A DNA stretch of 64,000 bases from Pelomonas sp. CA6 (GTDB taxonomy: Bacteria > Pseudomonadota > Gammaproteobacteria > Burkholderiales > Burkholderiaceae_C): NCBI RefSeq assembly GCF_022549225.1, contig NZ_JAKZFD010000002.1:124001-188000 (forward strand). Direction: 5' to 3'. Positions 44,110 to 52,611 of the stretch are shown piece by piece. Made by a program: the position numbers and the translations under genes. The notes beneath the pieces are model-generated. The model saw only the letters and a program-made list of their open reading frames with translations, was not told the origin of the DNA and did no database searches. Position 1 is the first letter of the stretch. The number at the start of each line of letters is the position of its first letter.

Positions 44110-44127
44110 TGTGTACACATGGTGTAT
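44110..44127. promoter_or_regulatory. Toxin-antitoxin operator candidate with TGTACA core
   Basis: Nested palindromes TGTGTACACA (44110-44119) and TACAC-ATG-GTGTA (44114-44126). TGTACA (44112-44117) is the core hexamer known from YefM operators. It is about 80 bases before the antitoxin start, where autoregulation would be expected. Confidence 0.5.
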
Positions 44128-44263
44128 CAAATCATGGAAAGGGTCAATGCTGCGGGTTTCCCCGCAGGGAACGCCCGCCCATTCATGCCCCAATGGGGCT
44201 GCTCCTGGCTGGCAGCGTCGGCAGCGGAGCCGCGGTCGCGACACACGGCGCAGGGAGTGCTCC

Positions 44264-45205
44264 TTGAACGCCTCATCTTGTCTTCGCCGCGCGCTCGGCG
44301 CGGTGGCGCTGGCCGCCGCCAGCCTCGGCGCCCCGGCCGTGCAGGCCGCCGACACCTATACCCAGACCCGCCACCCCATCGTGCTGGTGCACGGCATGCT
44401 GGGCTTTGGTGCCATCGGCCCGGTGGACTATTTCTATGCCGTTCCGGCGGCGCTGCGCGCCGGCGGTGCCACGGTGTACGCGCCCTCGGTCTCCGGGCTG
44501 GAAAGCAGCGAGGCGCGCGGCGAGCAGTTGCTGGCCCAGCTGCGCCTGCTCAAGGCGGCCCATGGCCACACGCGCTTCAACCTGATCGGGCACAGCCACG
44601 GCGGCCCCACCGCGCGCTATGTGGCCGCCGTCGCGCCGGAGCTGGTGGCCTCGGTCACGACGGTGGGCGCGCCGCACCAGGGCAGCGCGGTGGCCGACGG
44701 CATTCAGGCCCTGACCTCGGGCACCGGCACGACCGGTCTGGCGAAGACGGTGCTGGAAGGGCTGGCCAAGGCGATCGCCTGGATCTCCGGCCAGCCACAG
44801 TTGCCGCAGAACGGGCTGGCGGCGCTGAGTTCGCTGAACACCCGCGGCGCCCGGGCCTTCAACGGCCGCTTCCCGCAGGGCGCGCCCACCCAGCCCTGCG
44901 GCCAGGGGCCGGAGCTGGTCAACGGGGTGCGCTACTTCTCGGTCAGCGGCACCCGCGTGCTGACGAATGTGCTGGACCCCAGCGACACCTTCCTGGGCGC
45001 GAGCTCGCTGTTCTTCGGCCAGGAGGCCAACGACGGCCTGGTGGGGCGCTGCTCCAGCCGCTGGGGCACGGTGCTGCGCGACGACTACGCCTGGAACCAT
45101 CTGGACGAGGTGAACATGGCCTTCGGGCTGCGCGGCCTGTTCGCGTCCGACCCGGTGCAGTTCTACCGCAACCAGGCCAACCGGCTGCGCCAGCTGGGCT
45201 TGTGA
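44264..45205 (+). CDS. Secreted triacylglycerol lipase (Pseudomonas/Burkholderia group I)
   Basis: 313 residues from a TTG at 44264 with AGGGAG before it. A signal peptide ends near AVQAAD, and the mature enzyme starts TYTQTRHPIVLVHGMLGF, the group I hallmark. The nucleophile elbow GHSHGG has Ser111; the Asp and His lie in QEANDGLVGRC and WNHLDEVNMAFG, with a calcium-site Asp. Secretion and folding depend on the foldase gene 10 bases downstream. The type II secretion pathway is expected, from family knowledge. Confidence 0.92.
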   Translation: MNASSCLRRALGAVALAAASLGAPAVQAADTYTQTRHPIVLVHGMLGFGAIGPVDYFYAVPAALRAGGATVYAPSVSGLESSEARGEQLLAQLRLLKAAHGHTRFNLIGHSHGGPTARYVAAVAPELVASVTTVGAPHQGSAVADGIQALTSGTGTTGLAKTVLEGLAKAIAWISGQPQLPQNGLAALSSLNTRGARAFNGRFPQGAPTQPCGQGPELVNGVRYFSVSGTRVLTNVLDPSDTFLGASSLFFGQEANDGLVGRCSSRWGTVLRDDYAWNHLDEVNMAFGLRGLFASDPVQFYRNQANRLRQLGL

Positions 45206-45215
45206 GCGGCCGAGC

Positions 45216-46136
45216 ATGGGCGGCCCTCATGCCCGCCGGCACGGCGCCACGCTGGCGCTGATCACGACCTTGGGGCTGGCGGCCGCGCTGGCCGCATGGC
45301 TGTGGCCGCGCGGCGCTCCGCCGCCTGCCCGGACCATGCCCGCAGCGTCCGGATCGCCGGCCGTGGCCGCGCAGGCCGCGCCGCCCGGGCCGGCCGTGGC
45401 GCCTTCGGCGTCGCCCACCGACGCGGCCCGGGCCGCGCGCTTCGCCGACTGGGTGCAGCAGCACAGCGCCGTGCGCGGCACGCAGATGGACGGCGACTGG
45501 GGCGTGGACGTCGCCGGCCAGCTGCAGCCCAGCCGGGCGCTGCGGCGCCGCTTCGACCACCTGCTGCTGATGCAGGGCCAGGTGCCGGTCGACGAGATCG
45601 GCCGCCATCTCGACCACCTGGCCCGCCAGGCGCTGACGCAGCCCGCGGCCGACGCGGTGATGGAGGTCTGGGCGCGCTATCTGCGCCTGCAGCAGACGCC
45701 CTTGCGCACCCTGCCGCAGCCGCAGGATCCGGCCAGCCTCGCCGCCGCGCTGGCCGAACGCCAGCGGCAGCGCCGCGCGCTGCTGGGGCCGGCCTGGGCG
45801 CATGCCTTCTATGCCGACGAGGAGGCGCAGCTGGCCGAGCTGCTGAACGAGAGCGCCCAGCCCGGCGCGGCCCGCCCCGAAACGCCCGCGCTGATCGACC
45901 GCAACTCGCTGGACGCCGCGGCGCTGCAACGGCTGCGGGAGGAGGAGGCGTACCAGGCGCAATGGCAGACCCGGCTGGATGCCGCGCGCCAGGCGCTGCG
46001 GCAGCTGGACCGGGACGGCCAGCTCAGCGAGCCACAGCGCCGCCAGGCGCGCCAGGCCCTGCTCGAACAGCGTTTCGACACCGCGGAGCGGCGGCGCGCC
46101 GCGGCGCTGCTGGGGCTGGCGGATGCGCCGCCGTGA
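45216..46136 (+). CDS. Lipase-specific foldase (Lif, lipase chaperone)
   Basis: 306-residue membrane-anchored periplasmic chaperone that folds the lipase encoded just upstream. An N-terminal hydrophobic anchor (LALITTLGLAAALAAWLW, residues 13-30) is followed by an Ala/Pro-rich linker and the steric chaperone domain, with the Lif signature RxxFD (RRRFDHLLL, residues 110-118). The remaining helices are strongly charged, as in other Lif proteins. Cotranscription with the lipase is near certain from the 10-base gap. Confidence 0.93.
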   Translation: MGGPHARRHGATLALITTLGLAAALAAWLWPRGAPPPARTMPAASGSPAVAAQAAPPGPAVAPSASPTDAARAARFADWVQQHSAVRGTQMDGDWGVDVAGQLQPSRALRRRFDHLLLMQGQVPVDEIGRHLDHLARQALTQPAADAVMEVWARYLRLQQTPLRTLPQPQDPASLAAALAERQRQRRALLGPAWAHAFYADEEAQLAELLNESAQPGAARPETPALIDRNSLDAAALQRLREEEAYQAQWQTRLDAARQALRQLDRDGQLSEPQRRQARQALLEQRFDTAERRRAAALLGLADAPP

Positions 46137-46196
46137 TGCCCTGCGCCAATGGGCGCCGCATAGAATCGCGGGATCCCTCAAGAACAAGGAACCCCC

Positions 46197-47120
46197 ATGT
46201 CTTTGGACGACCGCGACGGCAAGATCTGGATGGACGGCGAGCTGGTGGACTGGCGCGAGGCCAAGATCCACGTACTCACCCACACCCTGCACTACGGCTG
46301 CGGCGCCTTCGAGGGCGTGCGCGCTTACAAGACCGCCCAGGGCCCGGCGATCTTCCGGCTGCGCGAACACACCGAGCGCCTGTTCAACAGCGCCAAGATC
46401 CTGCGCATGAAGATCCCCTTCTCGGTCGAGCAGGTCGAGGAGGCGCAGAAGGCGGTGGTCAAGGCCAACCAGCTGGAATCCTGCTACCTGCGTCCGCTGA
46501 TCTGGATCGGCTCCGAGAAGCTGGGCGTCAGCCCCAAGGGCAACAAGATCCACCTGATGGTCGCGGCCTGGGCCTGGGGCGCCTACCTGGGCGAGGAAGG
46601 CCTGAAGCGCGGCATCCGCGTCAAGACCAGCAGCTACACCCGCCACCACGTCAACATCACGATGACGCAGGCCAAGACGGTGTCCAACTACACCAACAGC
46701 ATCCTGGCCAACATGGAGGCCACGGACGACGGCTATGACGAGGCCCTGCTGCTGGATGCCTCGGGCTTCGTGTCCGAAGGCGCGGGCGAGAACCTGTTCG
46801 TGATCAAGAACGGCGTGGTCTACACGCCCGACCTGTCGGCCGGCGCGCTCAACGGCATCACGCGCAACACCATCTTCCACATCTGCCAGGACCTGGGCCT
46901 GAAGCTGGTCGAGAAGCGCATCACCCGCGACGAGGTCTACATCAGCGACGAGGCCTTCTTCACCGGCACCGCCGCCGAGGTGACGCCCATCCGCGAACTG
47001 GACCGCATCGAGATCGGCAGCGGCAGCCGCGGCCCCATCACCGAGAAGATCCAGTCGGCCTTCTTCGACATCGTCAACGGCCGCAACCCCAAGTACGCCC
47101 ACTGGCTGAGCGCGGTCTGA
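46197..47120 (+). CDS. ilvE: Branched-chain amino acid aminotransferase
   Basis: PLP fold-type IV aminotransferase of 307 residues for Leu, Ile and Val synthesis or use. WMDGELVDWREAKIHVLTHTLHYG is the N-terminal signature; the PLP Lys is in the RHHVNITMTQAKTVSNY region, and EGAGENLFVIKNG and GITRNTI follow. Length and motifs fit IlvE. The zinc-finger gene follows 41 bases after. Confidence 0.95.
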   Translation: MSLDDRDGKIWMDGELVDWREAKIHVLTHTLHYGCGAFEGVRAYKTAQGPAIFRLREHTERLFNSAKILRMKIPFSVEQVEEAQKAVVKANQLESCYLRPLIWIGSEKLGVSPKGNKIHLMVAAWAWGAYLGEEGLKRGIRVKTSSYTRHHVNITMTQAKTVSNYTNSILANMEATDDGYDEALLLDASGFVSEGAGENLFVIKNGVVYTPDLSAGALNGITRNTIFHICQDLGLKLVEKRITRDEVYISDEAFFTGTAAEVTPIRELDRIEIGSGSRGPITEKIQSAFFDIVNGRNPKYAHWLSAV

Positions 47121-47161
47121 GCGCCGCCCCGCCCCCTGTTTTTAGCGCGGAACTTCCCATC

Positions 47162-47368
47162 ATGAGCAACGCACCTTCCGTCGTCGAAGTCCTCGCCAAG
47201 GACCTGCAAGGCCCCGGCGTGATCGCCTGCCCCAACCCCAAGATGCCGCTGTGGAGCAACCATCCGCGCGTCTTCGTCGACCTCAGCCACGAGGGCGAGG
47301 GCAAGTGCCCCTATTGCGGCACGCTGTACAGGCTCAAGGCCGGCGAGGTCATCGCCGCCGGGCACTGA
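47162..47368 (+). CDS. Small zinc-finger protein (CHCC type)
   Basis: 68 residues. A Cys near residue 22, HPRVFVDLSHEGEGKCPYCGTLYRLKAGE with Cys-Pro-Tyr-Cys, and conserved His residues resemble the zf-CHCC proteins related to the NDUFS6 subunit of complex I. Found widely as a small gene after ilvE in Burkholderiales. Function unknown; metal binding likely. Confidence 0.88.
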   Translation: MSNAPSVVEVLAKDLQGPGVIACPNPKMPLWSNHPRVFVDLSHEGEGKCPYCGTLYRLKAGEVIAAGH

Positions 47369-47377
47369 GCCTCGCCC

Positions 47378-47839
47378 ATGAACATGCCGCGCCCCAAGGC
47401 GCAGACCGCCGCGCTGCTGGCCTCGCCCGAGGACACCGAGGCGCAGTTCTACGAGGCCCTGCAGCATGCCGACCTGGAGCGGCTGATGGCGGTCTGGGCC
47501 GATGAGGACGAGGTGTCCTGCGTCCATCCCGGCGGGCCGCGCATGGTCGGCCTGGCGGCGATACGCACCGCCTTCGAAGCCCTGTTCCAGCAGGGCGCGG
47601 TGGCCGTCTACCCCGAGCGGGTGCGGCGCCTGGTCAGCGGCGACACCGCCATCCACCAGGTGCTGGAGCGCGTGCAGGTGGAAGGCCCGGCCGGCGTGCA
47701 GAGCGCCTGGGTCATCGCCACCAACGTCTACCTGAAGACCGCGCAGGGCTGGCGCCTGGTCGTGCACCACGCCAGCCCCGGCACCCCGCACGATGTGCAG
47801 GAAGTCGCCGAGGCGCGCGCGCCGTCCATCCTGCACTAG
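47378..47839 (+). CDS. SnoaL/NTF2-like protein
   Basis: 153 residues with a nuclear transport factor 2 fold pattern: EAQFYEALQHADLERLMAVWAD, CVHPGGPRMVGLAAIRTAFEAL and VQSAWVIATNVYLKTAQGWRLVVHHASP. These small cone-shaped proteins bind or modify hydrophobic ligands; a specific reaction is not indicated. It begins 9 bases after the zinc-finger stop and is followed by a YheT-like gene. Confidence 0.82.
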   Translation: MNMPRPKAQTAALLASPEDTEAQFYEALQHADLERLMAVWADEDEVSCVHPGGPRMVGLAAIRTAFEALFQQGAVAVYPERVRRLVSGDTAIHQVLERVQVEGPAGVQSAWVIATNVYLKTAQGWRLVVHHASPGTPHDVQEVAEARAPSILH

Positions 47840-47851
47840 GCCGGCACAGCG

Positions 47852-48826
47852 GTGCAGTACCAGTCCCCCCGCTGGCTGCCGGGCGGCCATGCGCAGACCA
47901 TCTGGCCCGCGCTCTATGCGCGGCGCCACGCGGGCCAGGCCCCGCGCTTCGCGCGCGAGCGCTGGCCCACGCCGGACGGCGATTTCGTCGACGTGGACCG
48001 CCTGGTGGACGACACGCCAACCACCGCGCAACGCCCGCTGCTGGTGCTCTTCCACGGCCTGGAGGGCAGCTCGCAGAGCGCCTATGCCCAGGCCTTCGCG
48101 GCCACCGCCCGCGCGCGCGGCTGGGCCTTCGCGGTGCCGCATTTCCGCGGCTGCTCGGGCGAGCTGAACCTGGCGCCGCGCGCCTACCATTCCGGCGACT
48201 ACGAGGAGGTGGGCTGGATGCTCACACGCCTGCGCGAATCGCACGCCGGACCGCTGCTGGCCGTGGGCGTCTCACTGGGCGGCAATGCGCTGATGCGCTG
48301 GGCCGAGGAGGCCGGCGCCGACGCCGGCCGCACGGCCCGCGCCGTCTGCTCGGTCTGCTCGCCGCTGGACCTGGCGGCCTCGGGCCGCGCCATCGGCCAG
48401 GGCTTCAACCGGCTGGTCTACACGCGCATGTTCCTCGCCACCATGGTGCCCAAGGCGCTGCAGAAGCTGAAGCAGCATCCGGGCCTGTTCGACGGCGAAC
48501 GGCTGCGGCGCGCGCGCGACCTCTACGAGTTCGACAAGCTCTTCACCGCGCCGCTGCACGGCTTCAAAGACACCGAGGACTACTGGGCCCGCGCGTCGGC
48601 CAAGCCGCACCTGCGCCGCATCCGCATCCCGGCGCTGGCGCTGAACGCGCGCAACGACCCCTTCGTGCCGGCCCACAGCCTGCCCGGCCCCGCCGACGCG
48701 GGCGACAGCGTCACGCTGTGGCAGCCGCGGCAGGGCGGCCATGTGGGCTTCCCCGGCGGTCGGCCGCCGGGCCATGTATTGACCATGCCGGCGCAGGTCT
48801 GCGACTGGCTGGCGCAACACCTGTAG
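47852..48826 (+). CDS. YheT-like alpha/beta hydrolase
   Basis: 324 residues from a GTG at 47852. RPLLVLFHGLEGSSQSAYA is the family oxyanion region, PHFRGCSGE and GVSLGGNALMRW (nucleophile Ser) follow, and NARNDPFVPAHSLP and GGHVGFP supply Asp and His. Members of the YheT/EHT family are esterase-like; physiological substrate unknown. The gene starts 12 bases after the NTF2-like stop. Confidence 0.9.
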   Translation: MQYQSPRWLPGGHAQTIWPALYARRHAGQAPRFARERWPTPDGDFVDVDRLVDDTPTTAQRPLLVLFHGLEGSSQSAYAQAFAATARARGWAFAVPHFRGCSGELNLAPRAYHSGDYEEVGWMLTRLRESHAGPLLAVGVSLGGNALMRWAEEAGADAGRTARAVCSVCSPLDLAASGRAIGQGFNRLVYTRMFLATMVPKALQKLKQHPGLFDGERLRRARDLYEFDKLFTAPLHGFKDTEDYWARASAKPHLRRIRIPALALNARNDPFVPAHSLPGPADAGDSVTLWQPRQGGHVGFPGGRPPGHVLTMPAQVCDWLAQHL

Positions 48827-48841
48827 CCGACAATCCCGGCC

Positions 48842-49399
48842 ATGGACGCAATCGTCGAAGCCGCGCTGAGGAAATGGCCCAACGTGCCGCACTGCTACGG
48901 CTGGCTGGCGCTGGACGCCCGCGGCGACTGGTACATGCGCGACGAGCGCATCCAGGCCGCCGGCTCCTTCCCGGCCGTCAAGGGCAGCCGCATCACGCAT
49001 GAGAAGCTGCTCGGCTTCATCCACCGCAACTACGCGCACGACGCCCAGGGCGCCTGGTTCTTCCAGAACGGGCCGCAGCGCGTCTACCTGGAGCTGGAGG
49101 CCGCGCCCATGGTCTGGCGGCTGCAACCCGATGGCCGCGTGCTGAGCCATACCGGGCGGGCGGCACAGCCCGAGACGGCCTGGCTGGACGAACAGGGCCG
49201 GCTCTTCCTCGACGCTCGGCTGGACGGCGAGCCCGGCGACGAACGCGTGCTGGGCCTGGTCCACACCCAGGACATGGCCGCGGCTGCCGAGCGCGTGGAG
49301 AGTGGCGAATGGCAGCCGCGCGACACCACCCATGCCCAGCTGCTGCAGCGCCACGGCTGCCAGCTGCGCCCGCGGCCCGCGTCGACCACCGCCACCTGA
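48842..49399 (+). CDS. Conserved betaproteobacterial protein, DUF2946-like
   Basis: 185 residues, function not recognised. MDAIVEAALRKWPNVPHCYG and WLALDARGDWYMRDERIQ are stretches I associate with a conserved family in Burkholderiales, often annotated DUF2946; that name is from memory and not certain. No signal peptide, one Cys, and a moderately hydrophobic, Trp-rich sequence. It starts 15 bases after the YheT-like gene and converges with the binding-protein gene. Confidence 0.75.
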   Translation: MDAIVEAALRKWPNVPHCYGWLALDARGDWYMRDERIQAAGSFPAVKGSRITHEKLLGFIHRNYAHDAQGAWFFQNGPQRVYLELEAAPMVWRLQPDGRVLSHTGRAAQPETAWLDEQGRLFLDARLDGEPGDERVLGLVHTQDMAAAAERVESGEWQPRDTTHAQLLQRHGCQLRPRPASTTAT

Positions 49400-49414
49400 G
49401 CGGCGCCCGCGCCG

Positions 49415-50233
49415 TCAGGGCGCTGCATAGGGCGGCGTGTCTCGCCGCCGCGCGATCTCCTGCCACCAGCGCTCCAGGCGCGGGTTCCAGGCCGGGTCCA
49501 GCTTCGCGGCGGCGGCCAGATAGATCTCGATCCGCGCCAGCGGCCGCTCGATCAGCTCCAACGCACGGAACTCCGGCTCGCGCAGCAGCGGCTCCAGTTC
49601 GCCGCGCATGCCGGCGGCCAGCTCCACGCGGCCGGCCTGCAGCTTGCGCAGCAGCTGGCGGCCACTGAGCGCCTGCTCGTCCAGCCGGAACCCGCGCGCG
49701 CGCAGCGGTTCCTGCACCGAACGCAGGCTGGAGCGCACGCCCACCAGCGGCTGGGCCTGGCCGCCGCGCAGCGCCCGGCCGTCCCAGGCATAGGCATCGC
49801 CGCGTCGCTTCACCCAGACCAGCTCGATCTGCAGCAGCACGCGGCTGGTGTCGACCCGGCCATCGCGCATCGGAAAGCGCAGCTCGTCGAGGTTCTCGGG
49901 CGTCGGCGAGGCCAGCGTCAGTTCGGCCTCGCCCAGGCTCATCGTGTAGCGGCAGCGGCGCACCGGCTGGCGCTGCTCCTGCAGGTCCAGGCCCAGGGCC
50001 TGCGCGCTGTCATGCAGCAGGCGCTGGGCCGTGCCGGCCGGCTCGCCGGGTGCCGACAGATAGGGCGGAACGGCGAAATCGGGCAGACACAGCCGGAGCG
50101 CATGCCCGGCCACCGGTTCCTGCGCCGGCACCTGCGCCTGAACCCGGGGGGGCGCGGTCAGCGTCAGCAGCGCCGCGCAGGCAACAAAAAACCGACCTCG
50201 TCGGGTCGGTTTCCGATGTGTGTTGGCCGGCAT
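49415..50233 (-). CDS. Periplasmic solute-binding-like protein
   Basis: 272 residues. A signal peptide (RRGRFFVACAALLTLTAPP, cleavage near VQAQ) is followed by LRLCLPDFAVPPYLSAPGE, which resembles family 3 solute-binding proteins, then a lobe with LAAGMRGELEPLLREPEFRAL. No transporter genes adjoin. Codons 8-15 form the 3' hairpin of a terminator for the cytochrome gene behind it (50189-50212), so its beginning doubles as a regulatory element. It converges with the DUF2946-like gene (15-base gap). Confidence 0.68.
   Translation of the reverse strand: MPANTHRKPTRRGRFFVACAALLTLTAPPRVQAQVPAQEPVAGHALRLCLPDFAVPPYLSAPGEPAGTAQRLLHDSAQALGLDLQEQRQPVRRCRYTMSLGEAELTLASPTPENLDELRFPMRDGRVDTSRVLLQIELVWVKRRGDAYAWDGRALRGGQAQPLVGVRSSLRSVQEPLRARGFRLDEQALSGRQLLRKLQAGRVELAAGMRGELEPLLREPEFRALELIERPLARIEIYLAAAAKLDPAWNPRLERWWQEIARRRDTPPYAAP
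50189..50212 (-). terminator. Terminator hairpin embedded in the next gene's signal-peptide codons
   Basis: AAACCGACC (50189-50197) pairs with GGTCGGTTT (50204-50212) around a 6-base loop; on the minus strand TTT follows. It lies 45 bases after the cytochrome gene stop and overlaps codons of the binding-protein gene starting at 50233. Confidence 0.72.
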
Positions 50234-50256
50234 GTCGCGGCCTCTGCGGCTGGGCC

Positions 50257-50799
50257 TCAGTTCGAGGCCGCGGACGCGGCGGCCGGAGCCTTGGGCTCGT
50301 CGAACTTGGCACCACCCTGGTTGGCCATGTAGACCACGGCACGGGAGATTTCGAAGTCGCTGAAATCGCCGCCGCCCTGGGCACCCATCGCGCCCTTGCC
50401 CTTCAGGGCCGAGTTCAGCAGCGCGTCGAAACCGGTCTTGATGCGCGGGCCCCAGGCGGCGGCGTCGCCCACCTTGGGAGCGCCGGCGGCGCCGGTGGCG
50501 TGGCAGGCCGAGCACTGGGCCTGGAAGACCTGCTCACCAGTGCGCAGCGCGGCGGCGCTGCTGGCGTCCTTGATCTCGACGGTGCCGACTGGCTGGATGC
50601 GCTCGGCCACGGCCTGGGCGCTCAGCACGTCGGTGCCGGCACCGGGCTTGGTGCCGCTGGCGACATACTGGACCAGCAGCACGATGACCACCACCGGCAC
50701 GACGAAGGCGAAGGCCACCGCCCAGATCAGCTGCTTGGGGGTCTTGATGGGCCCTTCGTGACTCTCGTGGGCGTGCGCTTGATCCTGGGTTCCGCTCAT
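50257..50799 (-). CDS. Membrane-anchored c-type cytochrome (c5-like)
   Basis: 180 residues. An N-terminal membrane anchor (LIWAVAFAFVVPVVVIVLLV, residues 24-43) is followed by a linker and one heme domain with QAQCSACHATG (Cys96, Cys99, His100) and a distal Met in the KGAMGAQGG region. Electron carrier at the periplasmic face of the inner membrane. A near-perfect TATAAT box lies about 85 bases upstream. Confidence 0.9.
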   Translation of the reverse strand: MSGTQDQAHAHESHEGPIKTPKQLIWAVAFAFVVPVVVIVLLVQYVASGTKPGAGTDVLSAQAVAERIQPVGTVEIKDASSAAALRTGEQVFQAQCSACHATGAAGAPKVGDAAAWGPRIKTGFDALLNSALKGKGAMGAQGGGDFSDFEISRAVVYMANQGGAKFDEPKAPAAASAASN

Positions 50800-50883
50800 G
50801 AATTCCTCTTCGGCGTCGGCAAGGGAGCGCATGCAGCAGCGGCATCCGGAAAAAAGCAACGCTGCGCCGCGCAGAACCGCCGG

Positions 50884-50889
50884 ATTATA
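50884..50889 (-). promoter_or_regulatory. TATAAT -10 box for the cytochrome gene
   Basis: Consensus TATAAT on the minus strand within GGCTATAATCC, about 85 bases before the cytochrome start. A -35 is not obvious (TTGGCG lies only 15 bases upstream). Confidence 0.5.
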
Positions 50890-51012
50890 GCCACCGCCCC
50901 TGCCCGCCAAGCCTTGCACTGCTTTACTTGATAGACAAACGCCACAGTCCGAGCGCTGCCGATACTGGTTCCGACCCGGCCGCAGCAGCGGCCCAAGAAG
51001 CAAGGAGCCCGC

Positions 51013-52584
51013 ATGCCCTCGAACACCCGCCGCGCGCTGCTGGCCGCCGCCGGCCTTTCCGGCCTGGGCCTCGCGACACCGCTGAGGGCCCTGGCCGCCA
51101 GCCCCGGCACCGACGACGAGGCCCTCCGGCGCGCGTTGCATGCGTTGAACCGCCTGGGCTACGGCCCGCGCCTCGCCGACCTTCAGGCGCTGCGGCGGCA
51201 GGGCGGGCGCGACTGGCTGCAGGACTTCCTGCAGCGCCAGCTGCAGCCCCGCCCCGCCGAACCGCCGCCCGCGCTGAACGAGCGGTTGCAGGCGCTGCCC
51301 ACGCTGTGGGAGAGCCAGGCCCAGCTGCTGGCCCGCTTCCGCGAGGCCAACGAAGCCCGGCGCGCCGCGATGGCGGCCGCGGGCGCCGCGGCCCCGGACA
51401 TGGCGCGCACCGACGCCCGGCGCGAGCAGGTGCGCCCGGTGCTGCTGCAGGCCAGCCAGCAGCGCCTGCTGCGCGCACTGTCCAGCCCGGAACCGCTGCG
51501 CGAGGTACTGGTCGAGTTCTGGTTCAACCATTTCAATGTCTTCTCCGGCAAGAGCCAGGTCAGCGTGCTGGTGGGCGCCTACGAGCGCGACGCGATACGC
51601 CCGCATGTGCTGGGCCGTTTCCGCGACCTGCTGGGCGCGACCGCCCGCCATCCGGCCATGCTGATCTACCTGGACAACGTGCAGAGCGTGGCGCCCGGCT
51701 GGCGGCCCGCGGCGCGCGCCGCGAGCGCGCTGCCGCCGGCGCTGCGGCCCTCGGGCCTGAACGAGAACTACGCCCGCGAGCTGATGGAGCTGCACACGCT
51801 GGGCGTGGATGGCGGCTATACCCAGCAGGACGTCACCGAGCTGGCGCGCATGCTCACCGGCTGGACCGTGGACTACGCCGCGGCGCGGCGCGGCCGCGAG
51901 GGCTCGCTGTTCCTGTTCGACGCACGCCGCCACGACGCCGGCCCCAAGCGCTGGCTGGGGCAAGACGTGACCCCGGCCGGCCAGGCCGAAGGCGAAGCGG
52001 CGCTGGACCGCCTGGCCGAGCATCCCGCCACGGCCCGCCACATCGCCTTCAAACTGGCGCAGCGCTTCGTCGCCGACGAGCCGCCGCCGGCGCTGGTGGC
52101 GCGGCTGGCAAGCCGCTTCCTTGCCAGCGGCGGCGACCTCCGCACGGTGATGCAGGCCCTGGTCGAAGACCCCGCCTTCTGGGCCCCGGAGGTGCGCGGC
52201 GCCAAGTTCAAGACGCCCTACCAGCACCTGGTCTCCAGCCTGCGCCTGCTGGACCTGGACGTCGCCGACCCGCAGCCCTGGATGGGCGTGCTGGCCCAGG
52301 CCGGCATGCCGCTGTATGGCGCGCAGACGCCGGACGGCTACAAGAACACCGCCGTCGCCTGGCGCAGCCCCGAGGCGCTGGCGCAGCGCGTGCAGCTGGC
52401 GGCCCGGCTGGCCCAGTTGGCCATGCGCCGCGGCACGGCCTCGGCCCCCGCGCTGGATGCGGCGGCGCTGCTGCAGGCCGCCGCCCCGCTGCTGGGCGAG
52501 CCCACCCGCCGAGTGCTCGCCGATGAGCCGCCGCCGCAGCAGATCGCGCTGCTGCTGGCCAGCCCCGACTTCCTCTATTGCTGA
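51013..52584 (+). CDS. DUF1800 family protein, exported
   Basis: 523 residues. A twin-arginine-like leader (MPSNTRRALLAAAGLSGLG) is followed by RRALHALNRLGYGPRLADL, ELMELHTLGVDGGYTQQDV and ARMLTGWTVDYAAARRG, standard DUF1800 stretches. The protein is exported, probably by Tat, and always paired with DUF1501 in other genomes, but its function is unknown. A redox or biofilm role has been proposed for related pairs. The pair is 27 bases apart here. Confidence 0.88.
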   Translation: MPSNTRRALLAAAGLSGLGLATPLRALAASPGTDDEALRRALHALNRLGYGPRLADLQALRRQGGRDWLQDFLQRQLQPRPAEPPPALNERLQALPTLWESQAQLLARFREANEARRAAMAAAGAAAPDMARTDARREQVRPVLLQASQQRLLRALSSPEPLREVLVEFWFNHFNVFSGKSQVSVLVGAYERDAIRPHVLGRFRDLLGATARHPAMLIYLDNVQSVAPGWRPAARAASALPPALRPSGLNENYARELMELHTLGVDGGYTQQDVTELARMLTGWTVDYAAARRGREGSLFLFDARRHDAGPKRWLGQDVTPAGQAEGEAALDRLAEHPATARHIAFKLAQRFVADEPPPALVARLASRFLASGGDLRTVMQALVEDPAFWAPEVRGAKFKTPYQHLVSSLRLLDLDVADPQPWMGVLAQAGMPLYGAQTPDGYKNTAVAWRSPEALAQRVQLAARLAQLAMRRGTASAPALDAAALLQAAAPLLGEPTRRVLADEPPPQQIALLLASPDFLYC

Positions 52585-52611
52585 GCCGCGACGCGCGGCA
52601 AAGGACTGCTG

